A stretch of 64,000 bases of DNA from Ypsolopha sequella. Its lineage: Eukaryota; Arthropoda; Insecta; Lepidoptera; Ypsolophidae. Below, piece after piece: positions 36,501 through 51,500 of the stretch (position 1 is its first letter; each line of letters begins with the position of its first letter). The notes beneath the pieces are model-generated. The model did no database searches. It had not been told where the DNA came from and saw nothing but the letters and a program-made list of their open reading frames with translations. Position numbers and translations under genes: made by a program. The DNA lies in assembly GCA_934047225.1 (NCBI GenBank), contig OW203990.1:28685045-28749044 (forward strand). The letters are read 5' to 3'.

Positions 36501-39500
36501 GTTATACTTATGTATAGTGAGTGAGTACTGCGGATATAACTAATAATATAATGATCACAATATTGGATTCATTAAAGTAATTTGATATATTGTATTGATA
36601 ATATTGAAGGTATTTGACCTCTGGAGTTCCATCAGTGTTTTATCGTCACAAGCCATAAAGATAACACATTCACTTTTATATTTTCAGTCTGTTGAATGAC
36701 TGCTTTATTAAAGTGCATATATCTTTACATAATAAGTAGAAGATAACATGTTATCAAAAGTTTTCCTCCTCTTTTATTCTTCTTTACTTTTAAAAGGACA
36801 AACAAGTTATAAAAACTGCATTTTCAAAACCTATAGGTACTTTCTTGTGACCTGAAATCCTGAAATTCCTTCATTATGCCAAAATTCCTCTCTTTGTGCT
36901 AAATTTCAAGATTTGTAGGTCATAGGAAAGTATTTATAGAGTGTATGGAAATACGTTTTGAAAGGCCGTATCTTTTTACTGCGTTAAGGCGATATGTAAA
37001 AAAAATACGGGTGTTTCTTTTCTGTGTATTTCATGAAATACACGGAAAATTTTAATACATTTCTGTCATATGAATTTTGACTATATAATCTAGAGTTTTG
37101 AAATTGGAAAACATTTTAGGATTAATTTTCCTCGATAGAAATAATTGTTGAAATGAGATCTTCAAACACACTTATTCTCCTCGTTTGACGAATAGGAACT
37201 ATATACAGAAGTCAAACATATTTTATTAGGTGTGTTTTTACAATATCTAGAGATTTGATATTTGAAATTTTGCTAGCTATTTTAGTTTTTTTATAAAAAT
37301 TATAAAACTAATATTTTTTGCTTTCGCCCTGAATCCGCCGCCTGAATGAACGTGTTTTCGCTTCGAGTGACAGAAACAAAAATAAATGAGACTATAGACC
37401 TTAGAGACGGACAGACAGATGAACAACAAAAGCAGCCGTGTATTATATAACAAACGTCCTTCAAGAGATCCAAGACCAAACCTTTCGCTGTTTAAGGTCG
37501 GCCTCAACATTAAATAATTTGACTTGTCCAAATAAGCCCTATTACGTACTATTATGTAAGAGTTATCGACTTTAATGTAAGGGCAGCGTTTGAAAGTTGT
37601 CGGATAGCTCGATTGCAACGTATCTGCTTGGGAATTGCTGCAGAACTCGGTTTGAAGTAACTGGTACTTACCTACTTTTACATAACGTTGCATAGATCCT
37701 TATTAACCTAAAATCCTAAGAAGCCTTGCACAAGAATGTTTATCGGTCATGTTGGCAACGTGCGCTACCGACTGGGAAGTTATGCAGAATTAAACAGAAA
37801 CAAAAAATGGGAACATTTGGGATGAACTAGCAGTCGCTGGCCAGCAATACACTCGAACTTTTTCTTAGAGTTACTTTTCTTGCAGAATTCAATTATTTTT
37901 AAATGATTGTTGTTTACTTTAGTTATGAAGTTATTACGAGGAAGTTGACGTATATTTCATTAAAATTTCTTCAGCCATTTTCTAGCAGCACGAGCCAAAA
38001 CTTGATGTGTTTTGAAAATGTTTTGTAGTTTTTTAAAAAAATGAGTGGCAGAATTGTAATGATGTAGTACATTTTTACATTCAGCTCCTAAAGCCCTTTC
38101 ATTTGACTACACACACGATAGGTTCGAGAAAAAAAAACTTACAAATAAAAGGTGCCGTCGAACACCGGCTAAGACAAACTATGAGACAAAACACTGGGTA
38201 GTACATGATTCTACAGCTCATTACTTATCCATTGCCACCAATCATATACTTGTTTTTATATTTACATATGCCCCAGAACTATGTACGGATGATAAACGAC
38301 TTTAAAGACCAATAAGTCTTTCAAAGAAATAAAATAAATCCAAACTTATTTTAATGGACAAAAGACTACGCTTGGCCATTACAGAGTCTGATGAATCTAA
38401 AATGGAGCGTGCTAACCCAGAGAGCAGAAGAGTCAAAGCATGAGGTAAAGCGATATTCAGACCGTCTAGAGACTTTTGCAAAATCTACAGAAGTTGGTAA
38501 AGGACGAATGACTGATACTGATTAATACGCAACTATCTGCATACACTGCACAGCTTATCACGACGTCATACTGAAACTAGACCAGCCGCTTGGCAGCATA
38601 GTTTCGTCATGAGGGTGGTGAAAATGGACGGCCAAAGCCGCAAAGAGGTACACCGACACGTCGCCGTCTCTGCAGACGGGACCATGATATAATGACATAT
38701 GACCCTCAAAACTACAATAAGACATTACATTGTTGATGACATACCTCTTTATATGGCATCTAAGAGGCGAAGAAAGTTTTACGTGACGTTGCCACAAGCC
38801 TCAAAATGTTGCCATCTTTCAAAAATGTAAGTTTTTGTCTTACGGATGAGTGTTATCTGACCAAATAACGAGAAAATAAAAGTATGCCTTGGCCCCTGGC
38901 ATTTGTGATAAACTTCGGTCACCAACGAAGATTGTTTGACCCAAAATCTCTTGTCATTTCTACAATCTCACATTTATTTAAACCATTTTTTTTCCAATTC
39001 ATGAATTCGTTTTGTTTATAATTGACACGCAGTTAACGACATAATTAAAGTTTTCTGGATCGTTGAAATTGTAATAATTAGTACTTTGCTTCGAAATATG
39101 TCAACAAAGATAACCCCATATCTTATTAAATAAACATATTTGTAAACGGGGTCGTTGAATATGTTTGTAATGACTTAGTAGATCTATTTTTAATGTAAAA
39201 TCTTATATTTATATAATCTAAGATGTAAGTCTAAATGTAGTTTATTATTATATTATATAAAATTATAAAAGTGAAAAGCCACTCCGTCCTTTAATCATCA
39301 TGACATATCCGGAGTCAGAACCTAAAAACTTACAAGATAGCTATGGTCCCTAAAGTTCTTTGTTTTCGGCATCCATAATTAAAACAAAATTCTTAAATTA
39401 CGCATGAGCAAAATTTATCATTTGGGTTATTTGTTTGGGAATTTTCTGAACTATTTATGTAGAACTGCATTATTAAAGTAGGCAATTGTATCAATTCGGC

Positions 39501-42500
39501 GTAACACAACTTAACTAATTTGACAGGGCTAACCTTATTTTAAGCGTCCTGTCTTTTTCTGTCTATCGATAAGATGAGGACAGAACGCTCAAATTAAGTT
39601 TAGTTCTGTCAAATAGATTAAGATGTGCTATATCGAATCGATATCAATGGCCGTGATGTTAAATTAAAGTGTCATTCATTTGTGATCTATTCGATTCGAA
39701 TTATTCTGAAGTATGCATTTTGTCCTCTTTGCAAATTTCCCATCATATCAATACATCAAAATCACGCTCCGGACGACTTCGTAATTTTCTTAATCTTGAC
39801 ACTTTCAATACCTACAAATAATAAAAAAGTAGAACCCAGTGTGTCTGAACATTCAAGAAAAGTAATAAAAATAATGGGTGGCGCAAAATTAATAACATAA
39901 TTTGAATTGGCTGCCATTTTGTTATAAATAAAAAAATAAGAGCTCTGTTTTCATAAAAAATTTATTTGATAGTGTAAAATTCATGATATTACTTGGAAAA
40001 ATTATATCGCTCAAATGGCCACCTCCCGAGTTGATGCATAATTGCGCTCGTTTTACGGCATTTTGAATCTTTTCTCGCAAAACATCTGGCTATCTGGCAC
40101 CAAATTGGCGATTTCTTCTTCAACGTTATTTTTCAAGACTTGCAAGGTTCGTGGTTTATTGTGGTAAACGCGAGATTTTAAAAAGCCTCAAATGAAGAAG
40201 TCTGGTGCTGTTAGATCTGGCGATCTGGACGGCCAGTTCAAATCTCCTAAAAGAGAGATCAATATTTGTGAAATAAGCAGTAACAATAATTCCACGTTCT
40301 TGAGGTGTGTATCGCTCCATGACTTGTTGGCAACTAATTCTCTATATATCTACATTATAATTGTCAAAGCACAGTGACATTTTGCGCCATCTGCAAAAAT
40401 GGCAGCCAATTCAAATTATGCCATTACTTTTGCGCCACCTTGTAGAAAGGGGGTGACTAAAAAAGGGAAATAGAATACAAATCAGCGATTTTCAGAACTC
40501 TTCTCTGTCTATTTGTCTGTTTGTTTACTAACGTCTCCGAAACTACTGAACGGATTTTAATGTTGTTTTCACTGGTGCACAGAACCTAATTTGGATTAAA
40601 AAATACGGTTTGTCTAAGTAAAATCGGGTGTCGGAAAAAAGTTATTGTCATTAAAAGATTTTTGGAATTTACTTTTCTACTGTTGGAAGTTACATAGCAA
40701 ATAATAATTTCTGGTGATGGAGACCTACAGCTACAGACGACACAAACGATTGTAAAAAAAAAAATCAAGAGTACTTTGGTTAGAATTAAGTATGTAATAA
40801 CGCTCGCGCGTCTTGTTCGGCTTCGAGTGACTTGCGCTCTCGCAAGTCACTCGAAGCCGGACAAGACGTGCGAGCGGCGACCAATGGCTGGCTCTATACA
40901 ACTTCATACATTTGTTCTCTCCGCCGGCGCCGTCGCAAGAAGAACCATTTGGCGCACCTCTCGAAGCCTGAAGCTACGTTCGAGGGGTTTCACAGTCAAC
41001 TTGAACCTTTTACGCTGCTAAATAAAGTAAAAACACATGAAACAACCAACACCACTGCAAATGAAACCAACTTACAATAAGAGCGATATTCGGCACGTTG
41101 ACAGCAACGTCCTTCAGTTGTCCGATAGACTCCTCAGGCATGAAGCTCAGCTCGATATTGGGACGCATGATCATGTGACCCGTCTCATGGTTGATCGTTA
41201 TGTTGTGGTTCGTGCGCTGTTCCCTGGAGAAGAAAATATACTAGAATCAGTCTCTTACGAATGGAAATTAATAAAATAATTTTCAATGCATGTGCTCGTC
41301 AAGGCCCACTTTTTATGCATCAAAACCGAACAGAAAGTCGTTTATTTTGCCCTAGGGCTTTATTATTATTATTTTTTTTAATTTGTTTACAATGGTTGGC
41401 TAACCTGCAGCCTTTCCTGTGTACCATAGATGTTATACTTTTTTTTTCCACTGTTTAACGGCTCTGGATACAATCCTTTTGAGCCAATCATAATTGAAAG
41501 TTCACAAGATTATATTTGTTTTCATTTCCTCACACTATGCATTGAAAAACGTAGTATGATACACGGGCGTAAAAGCAATAAATTACTCGGTTTCGTCCTC
41601 GTAGTTTATTCCTTTTCGCCCTAGTAGCATAAACTACTATTATGTATTCTAGTCTGAAGGAATAGACCGGCCGGATAAGTCGGTCTTCACCCGCGACGCT
41701 ACAGGGGTGCGTGGACAGGCTTATTAGCTCCAGAGCTGGTGTCAAAACACTGCAAGAACTTAGGAATGGAATATGTTGTAGTATAGATGTATATGAGTCA
41801 GCACCCACTCGCAAGGTCTGGTAGTGGAACACCTGACGGCGGAGCACTTTGATGTTTGTTAAATAACAACATGCATGATAAGTGTTTCGTAATAGTTGAA
41901 AATTGGCCCTGAACTAGTACTACAACATAATCAACATGAGCCATTCCTAAACTGTTGCAGTTCTTTTAATACCAGCTTTCGGGCTATACAGTGTGTCCCT
42001 CGTACAAATGCGCATCCGAATGTGGGTGAAAATAGATCTAAATATATCGACAAAACAAAGAAAAATTTTTTTTTTGAATCTTGAAGAATCTTGAAGAAAT
42101 ACTCCATCTATCTTTGTATGGGACGCGAGCGCAGTGCCTTTGGTTAACCGCTCGTAGAAAATATTGTATTTATGATAGAACGTTGTATTTTTTTTTTTTG
42201 TTAGAAAGATAATGGAATAGGCAATGATAAATGGGAATAAAAGTATAGTAAAACAGGGACATTATTTTGAAAAAAATTACTATTACTGAAAAAAAAGACG
42301 GAAAAATTAAAGAAATAATCTTTTAGGATATTATTTTTATGGAAATGGTAGTTGATTATGTTTTGTCTTTGATTTGGTATGCAACGTCTATTCTTAAGGA
42401 TTATTACAGTTTCATTTTCATTGCATTACTCGCGATAAATCAAAAGTTATGACATATTTTATACATAGTCTCCATGGTAGGCAAAAAAAAATTTAAAACG

Positions 42501-45500
42501 TAAATTTATAAAACAAAGATTTTCTAAAAAAAACATTTTTTGTCGATAAAATATGGTCTAGTTTCACCCCTTTTCGGATGTGCATTTGTACGAGGGACAC
42601 ACTGTATGTTGCATTGAGAGAGTACAGTGTCAGAGAGTGAGAGATACACTCCGGGAACAAGACTTATTCAGTTTAACTATAGGCCGGTCAAAACACTTAA
42701 AATAAAAACCCATAAGCAATTAAAACCCATTTCTGGTTCCCCGGCATGACAAAATTTATCCGTAAATATGTAAACTGTTGTTTGCGGTATCCTTTCATTC
42801 CTTTTATGCTACTTATTGTATATCGATCTATTGCGTGATCAGCTTTTCTGATTTGATAGGGTCCCAATAACACTTCTAACATTATTTAACTAAAGGCCAG
42901 TCATATAACAGCTTCTAAAATTATTTTCAAGCTCTTATTTCAATTGTATCATCTCAAACGTGTTCTACAAATGTAGTATGAAACATGAATACATCCTAAT
43001 ATTATTGGGGTTACGTTATAAGTCACCCTGTATGGTAAACATGAATATTTGAATTTGATTGTATGTATATAAGGTGACTTTTGTTTGCGTCCTGCCAACT
43101 TACCGAGTCTTCAGTATGAATTCGGCTAAATAAACAAAAGTCACCTTATATACATACGCGAGTAAATAACAGAATTAAAGAAGAGACTAACTTGTATCTA
43201 AACGGGCCTATATCCTCCATTTTCAGGACCTTGTCTTGCCCATTCAAGTACTCTGGAATGTTGGTGTAGTTGTAGATCCAGACGTCGCAGTACAAGTCAT
43301 AGGTGGGGTTCTGCCACATCCTGTACACAAAGGACCCTTCCTCCACCCTCAGGAACTGTGGACAAGGTGAAGAAACCGTGAGCATGACGTCATCAGAACA
43401 ACGGATATCTATTTAGTACTAGCCAAGCTCCGCCCGCGTTTATTCAATCCCTGCCTAGTTTTTGGTTTGGAGGCTATTTTGTGAACACCCTTTATAGCCT
43501 ATATGTTGATAGGGCTACTGTGATGATAATAAAGAAAACCGCATCCAAATCCGTTGTGTGGTTGAGTTAAAATGGAACATACAGACTGACAGAAAGACAG
43601 ACAGACAAAAACTCTAAAATTTGTAGTAATTAGTACATTACCAATAATCCATTTCATATAAAATTAAAAAAGAAACAATTTACAGACACGACTTTTTTAT
43701 TTTTATTTTATTTTTTGTCATATTATAACAAGTACACCTGTACACAAGCAGTCAATGCTCAGCTCCTGTTGGTTATAGCGTAATTATACGTGTACATAAC
43801 TACCTTAAAGTTTTCATTAAAAACTTGAATATGACTGTGAAGACCTTATTAAAATTTGTTCAGTGGTTCTCTAAAGCTATAACAAACACATTTTACAAAT
43901 TAAGACATTATGCTGCTCCTTTTATGTATAGAGATAAAACAAAATGTTTTTTTAATGTTATAAAATTAATCTACGATTCGCAAAAAGCTTCGAAGAAAAC
44001 CAAAGCGTAGGCTTTTCCTCTGTCCTTTAGAAACTTAATCTTCAATCAAACTCTATGTTCTTAAGCCTTAATGAGAACCAGCTCTCAACATGCTGAGCGA
44101 TGGGCAAGCATGACAACTTGTAGACAGACGAAAGCGGTTTTACCCACCGTGGACCGTCGCCTGACAAAGAAACTACTTCGTCTCAATGACCGACCCTTCG
44201 CATGATAGTAGGGCTAATTACGGGACATAGTAACCTCAACAGACATTTCTATAATATAGGTCTGACGGACAGTCCTCCATGCAGAGCTTGTATGGAGACC
44301 GAAGAAACGCCGACCCATGTGACGATAGACTGCGTAGGCGTCAGCACACAACGGGCTACGATCCTCGGTGAACCGGGGACGCTTCGCCAATACTGTGGCG
44401 ACCTAGGTCGCCTCTTGGGATTCTGGCGAGAGCTGGGCTGGCTGGAATAGCCGGCTCCACACTTTCCACGCACAAAGGTCCAAGTAAGAGACTAGGTGCG
44501 GAAACCGAGCCCACCAAGAAGAAGAAGAAAGAAGCCTTAAAATGTAACCTAGAATGCATAAAATTGATCGGTGCGTTATTGCAGAGGTGAAATGAATGAA
44601 TCGGAAAGAAATTCAAATGTTTACATTCAGGTGAAGCAACGTGACCTTGTTTACCATCTCAGGTCACTCGACTCACGTACGAGCAACAACAATAGATTAT
44701 CTTGTCACAAAGTCGAAGGCTTCGCGGGCGGAAAAGGCTTTTTTACATTGACTTTGACCGAAGAATATCTTCTTCGATATCGTAATAAAATGTTTTTTAT
44801 AAAATACCGTTTAAGGCCTTTTTTATTTTTTATATGTTACATTCCACATAAATATAAATGCTTAAATGGTTTTTGTCGCTATATTTCGACCCCTCTGTGG
44901 GGTCGTAATCAGGCGAATAGAAAAATATTAATATTTTCGATATGGAATATTCTTATTAAATTTTTATAAATATATTATATTTAACTTTTATGAGCTTTTG
45001 ATTAGTATAGTGTTATTAAAACAATAAAAAAAATTATTACTCGATATATTTCAGCCCTCGGTATGGGGCCGTCATCAGTCGAATGTAAAAAAATTGTGAC
45101 ATATAATTTAGGTATCATAATAAAAAAACATAAAAAGTAAAAGTGACACTTGTAAACAATTTTAGTTTTAAACAATTTCTAAAAAATAATAAAGTAGGTT
45201 TCTCTAAAACTGATGTTGGTTATTTTTGATATTATTTAATCACTGCTCTTCTTGGATGATCGATGATGGTGGTTAGGTGGTTGTGTGATGTTGTTGGTGT
45301 TTTTACTTGAAATTTTGAGCGGTCTAATTCGTCGGTCGGTCGGGTCATGTCTGTTAGTGCTGTCTGTTGAGTCCAGGTCCATAATGAGCACCAAGTGACC
45401 AGATATATGACGTCTCCCAGGTTCTTAGGTCTATTATATATATATATAATACCAATTTTAAAAGCACGATTTTTACCATCTCCTGCAGCTCATTCGTCTA

Positions 45501-48500
45501 TAAAGCAAATAGTATATGGTCATCGACATATCAGAGGCATTGCATTAGTAACTCCCCCAATTTCAATTGACATGCATTTAATTCAATCAACAAACATCTA
45601 TTAATATATTGAACAGCAACGGTGACGCTATTCATCCTTGTCTAACTCCACGAAAGATCATACATCATTTAGTAAATAAAAATCGTCACGACGTGAATCC
45701 CCGAGAGGGTGTCATAGGTTTTACAAAGTATGATCTGTGAAATGCACGTCACATTCTACACGGAAACCCACGTATGACCGATGATTATTACGTCCCAAGG
45801 TGATGGGTGGTGAGCCCTATCGCGTGACTTCGGGCACAAATATGACCCCACAGCTTAACGTGCCTTCCAAAGTACGCAGACCGAAAACAAATGTGTCCCT
45901 ACGGATTTGAACCTGAAACCTCGGGACTATAGTTGTTGCATACTCGAACCAGTAGACCAGAGGTGGTTAGTGAATGTCCCGTTAATCCTGATGCATGAAC
46001 TGGAACTCTCATATATAGTTTTTCAATGCAGTTGCTCGTAAAGTTTTCTTTTTTGTGTAACAAAATTATGCGGAAACCGACTCTTTATTTCACGCGTGAA
46101 ATAAAACAGTACTGAAATCCTTTATTTCACGCGTGAAATAAAGTAATTTTTTTAAGTTTTTGACTCTGTGGTGCATGGTGCAAGTCATAAAATTTTAAAA
46201 ATTACAAAGATGCAAGGAGGTATTGCTGTCCAAAAAAAAACAATTATTTATAAGTATGCGCGCTCTAGCAATAATTGAATAATGATAAATTTTCTTTATT
46301 ATACTATTTTTTTGTTGTATTTCCTCGCAAAATGCATTGAAAAATGTTGTAAGATACTTGAGCGTAAAAGGTTTTTATCCGAATGCGTGTCAATGAAAAC
46401 ACTCGCTGCGCTCGTGTTTTCAATTTGGCACTTATTCGTATAAAACCTTACTTTCCGCACGTGTATCTTAAATAACTATTAGCTCCTACACCAGTGCTAT
46501 TCTCTCCATACAAAGCCAGGGTTGTCGTGCAATCACTGTTATTATCTAACCAAATTGTTTGCCAAACATAGTATTACTGTTTCTAGGTCCTAATTTTGCC
46601 TGCGACCTTGGCTCACATATTTAATAAATTGAAATGGGACCTAAGGCATATTATTTTCAAATTATATGTACAGTATAAATAATAACCAGAAGACAAGATT
46701 AAAATAATCTTACGCAAGAAGGACAGAAAAATATTAGATAAGTAACCAAATTCGAACTGCTTTCCAACTCGAATATTTTTCGATTCATCTTGTAAATAAA
46801 ATTTGATAATACCGGTAAATTCAAATATACCGATTTAATATCATGCGAATCGAGCTGAACAAATAATTTCTCAATAAAGTTACGATATGCAACAATATAT
46901 CAGCATTCATAACAGTAGATATTTTATGCAATCGTACGTGCTTATCACAGAATTATTGACAATATCACTATGGTCTACATAATATATATTATTTCCTTGT
47001 TTGTTTTCCATAATAAATATAAACTATTGTGTTAATAAAAGGAACATCCGTGTCTGGAATCATTACTTATTGTTGCAAATAAAACGATAAGTATAACAGC
47101 AAAGTTATTTTTGTTTTCGTATAAAAAAATGTATTAAGGGTATGGGGTGACCCGAGATTGAGCAGCACGTTTTGCGTCAAGTAAAACTGAACGCTACGAC
47201 GTTTCATTATAGTTTAAAATAGCACGCTCTAAGCCGCGGCTGTTACGACAACCGAAATATCGAAATATCTTAATTAAATATCTCTCGAAAAACTGCGTTT
47301 TTACTAAAATAATTCGGCTTCTGGTTGAAATAAAAACACGATTTGTTCAAACTAGCTACATATCATTTAAACAAATTTTTTAAAGAAATCCGTATATTTT
47401 TTCTTTTTATAATTTTGTTAAATTATAATATTTTTTAAGTTTTCAGTTAGGATAGTTTTGTAATTGAACGAGCGAGCGAAGTTTTCCGAGTCAATTTAAC
47501 CACCCCTTCGTTTGTATGTATGTATGAATGTTTGTCCGACAATAACTCGAGTATCGTTGATCGGAACGTCATAAAATTTTATGGGTGAGTAAATGAGACA
47601 AGAATGTTTAAATTCGAACATGAGACAAATTGGTCAATGCCAAGATAAGGGGTTGTAAGAGGGGGTTGCGAGTTAACAATTCTCGGGTGAATGACTATAC
47701 AGGGTGGAAAAAATGAAAGGGCCCTGGAGGGGAACTACCTTAAATCCTTTAGTTAGCTCATTTTACTGAAAGGAAACATTCCTTTATTTTTTAAAAGAAA
47801 CAAAACTGCATTCAAAGTTCTTCTAAAATTTGCTTGTCTCACCCGGGAACTGAACCAACTAAAATTTTAAAAAATAAACCCTCGCTATTTTATTATGGCT
47901 ATGTTTATGGTAAAAATTCTAAGAGGTTTGACTCATGTCCCATCGTTGCTGGCACTGATATATCTATGGGTGCCGGATCAGTACACGCGCGCGCGCAGTC
48001 ATAGACTGTTCCAGTGTCCGGGGGCTCGCACTAACCTCGTGAACAAGGCCCCTCTCAGCCGCGTGCTTCGTTTACTCAACGGTATGGCTAGAAATCAACC
48101 AGAGATGGATATTTTCTCTGCATCACTGACCCAAATCCACACATGTGTGGTGAAATACTTGGAGCAGTAACCATATTTTTATTCTAAGTGTATGTATATT
48201 TTGATTTTTAGTGTATTGAAATTTGTTTCTGTTTTCCATGTATACGCATTGGACTTGTGTCTGTAATGTATTCATGTGTATTAATAAATAAATAAATAAA
48301 TAATAAATAAATTATACGAATCGGTAGGATTATTGTTCAGGATAAAATTTGTATGCTAAACTAAAGTCTTACACTCATCTGTTGTACGAGATACCCATGA
48401 AATTGAATATTTATTACAAGTTCTTTATTAACAAAACCTAGTACTGTTCACTTGTAAAGTAATAATTATACGCCATTATTACACAATGACAGCACGGAGT

Positions 48501-51500
48501 GAAAGCAAAACAAAACAAAATTTGAATTTCGAACGAATACTTTTATCGATTTTAAAAATGTTGAAAGTTATGGTTCGAACTTCAAATTTGTTGCTCCGCG
48601 TTGCAAAAAAAATACGTTTCTTTTTTAAACTTTTCGTCAGTGCGCCTAGTGCAAGAAGTAATTGTGCTCTGCATACATTTGTTATTACCATTTAACGATT
48701 TTCTTATTGAAGTATTCAACAAGGTACTTAAGATAAATAACATTAGCAAGCTTGTACTTCATACGATGTCTTTGGATGTAAGAGAGATAAGAAAATTATA
48801 ACTTGTCATTTACTTGTTACAAGTGAACAGTACTAGGTATTGTTAACAAAGAACTTATAATAAATATTTAATTTCATGAGTATCTCGTACAATAGATGAG
48901 TGTAAGACCAAATGTTTATTAGACAAATTTTATTCTGAACAATAATCCTACCGATTTGTATGATAAAATAGCGAGGGTTTTTTATTTTTTATTTTTAGTT
49001 GGTTCGATTCCCGGGTGAGACAAGTGAATTTCAGAATATCTTTGAATGCAGTTTTGTTTCTTTTAAAAAATAAAGGAATGTTTCCTTTCAGTAAAATGAG
49101 CTAACTAAAGGATTTAAGGTAGTTCCCCTCCAGGGCCCTTAAATTTTTTCCACCCTGTATATTATAAAAAGTAAATAAAGACGTATCTAAACTATTTTAC
49201 AAATATAAGAAAAACCTAGACAATACTAAATCCTTTCAAATGTGAATTTTTTTAATCATATTTTAATGACTCGAAAATTAATTTTAAAACAACCCTTTTC
49301 GGGTATAACTCGAATTCCCTCGGGTAACATCCCGTCCAAAGCTTCCCGCTAGCCTCAGATGCGGTCCAAATTATAGGTATGATTAACGAAAAAGGACATT
49401 CGAGTTACAATATCAAAGGGAAGCCAGAAATGTAATAAAACATTGCATTCTGACACGAATTTGTCCAGAGTTTCTCAACCTTTCACGTGAATACGTCGGA
49501 CAACAGGTCACGGTCGATATCGGTAGAGACAGCAAAATCAAATAAATACAAACATGGTGTCAAGTGGACGACGAACACAAAGTTCTAATTCCGTCAACGT
49601 GAAAATATATGCTTCATATTTGTCTCCAAAACATTAAAATGTAATGTAATCATAAGGCTTCTGTGATTGAAAGAAAAAAATTATTGCTGTGTTCACAAAA
49701 AAAAAATTGCTTAAAAAATTAACAAAGCAAAGAAGATAAACTATGAATAAAACGAGATACACGAAAAAAAGGATGTGTATATTATGTAAAAATTAACCAA
49801 AATTTTAATCTGAAATTTGCCTTTATATTAAGTGATATTGTTATTTGTTTTATCTCTGTTATATTTCGCTGTTAATTACTGTACATAAATAAATAAATTT
49901 AGGTTTCAACTAACTTAATTATTCCTTTACTTGCATAACAATAATAATCAAATGGGCACTTTATTTACTAAATTCGAAAAACCATAACCATGGGAAAACA
50001 ATAAGTATGGCATATTAGTGAAAGAAAACTATGGGTATTTCTAATTTTACAAATAGACAATAAATATTAATAATTACAGATACAGATTTTTTTTTGCTAT
50101 CTTTTATAATAAGGGTATATTATATTCTTAATCTGTAAGATGCATCCCGAGGGTGCACAAGTCAGTGCCTAATCAACGCACACCAACAATTCCTTGTAAG
50201 GGTTTAGATTCGTTACGGAACTCTGAGAAATATGCATCAAAAGTCAATGTTATACTTTTGCTTTAATTAATCATCGGAACATTTATCTTAAAATTCTGAC
50301 GAGAGGCTGCCATGCACATTGCAACACATGCTTATCAAATTCAAGGTTTGAAACAATTCTCATTTGAAGCAGAAGTGTTGCAATAGATCATGTATTACTA
50401 GTATTATGCCCTATCCCAAATTACATGCATAAAGATAATTAAAACAACATAAAATAAGAAGGACATCGTCTTATTAAGGCGAGGTGCAACCATGCACATC
50501 AAAAATTAATAAAATAATTTTTCAACAGACATTGTCTATTGCTGATTATGAAGAATTCCTAAAAATTGCATTTTGTAGGTAATTGGTACTTTTATAGAAA
50601 ACCTACAAAGTGCTCGGCTTTATATTTAATAAAATATTAAAGGTAAGAAGGAAAGAAAGTTAGTTGTCGTTTACAATACTGAGATCTCGGTAACTAAAGT
50701 TTATTTGCAGGGGGTAATTTGCAATTTAATTTAAATTAATGTTCTCGGCTATAGAACTTTTTTGTTGAGGCTTTGAGTTTTTTAACCAACCTTACACTTG
50801 GGACTTTAAATTATAATTTTAGACAATTCGTAACTGCACCCCACCTTAAAAAACATAGATACTCATGTAAGTAAGTAAAAATTTAATAATAAATTTTAAA
50901 CTACTTAACTATGTGTTAAAACAAGTGATGCATATAATTCTCGCCTTTTATTTTATACATAGCTTACGTTATATTATTATGATAATTAATTTAATTACAC
51001 ACAATCTGGTTTGCAATGATATTGATTAATATGAACAAAATGAAGCGTGTGTTTTGCTGTTGCTACTTACATCACAAACTACTTAAATGCAAGTAATCTA
51101 TTATTATGTTAGGTTGTGTTGACATTTAAATTTTATTGTGTAATATTTGGACATTGTTCACTAGATTTTATAGTTTAATATTATTTTGAACTATCTTTGC
51201 CGTCTAGTGGTACGACCGTCTCAACCATAAAGCTGAAGGTCGCGGGATCATATTCCGTAGAGTCACATTTGTGTTCGGTCTGCGTGCTTTAGAAGCCCTG
51301 GGTCGAATTTGAGCCCAAAGTACGGCGATGGGGCTCACATACGGAATTATTAGATAGATAGATAGATAGATAGATAGATGTAATATTTATTTACACAACA
51401 CAGTCAACAAAATAATACAAAAACAAAACTTGAAGTGCTAGGTAAAAATGCCCTGACTCAGCAAGTGTTGCAGCCAATAGCTCACAACGTTGTTATGATG

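Noticed and set aside
37277..37693. 138-residue - strand ORF
   Set aside because: Its C-terminal part is the reverse of repeat family M and the rest has no motif.
38558..38797. 79-residue - strand ORF
   Set aside because: No homology-like motif, no splice context, and no relation to the adjacent SCRB exons.
43825..44010. 61-residue + strand ORF
   Set aside because: AT-rich, no recognisable motif, antisense within an SCRB intron; length expected by chance in such DNA.
44571..44969. 132-residue + strand ORF
   Set aside because: Low-complexity Phe/Tyr/Lys-rich composition typical of translated AT-rich repeat; contains a TTTCGACCCCTCTGTGGGGTC repeat piece also seen near 45050.
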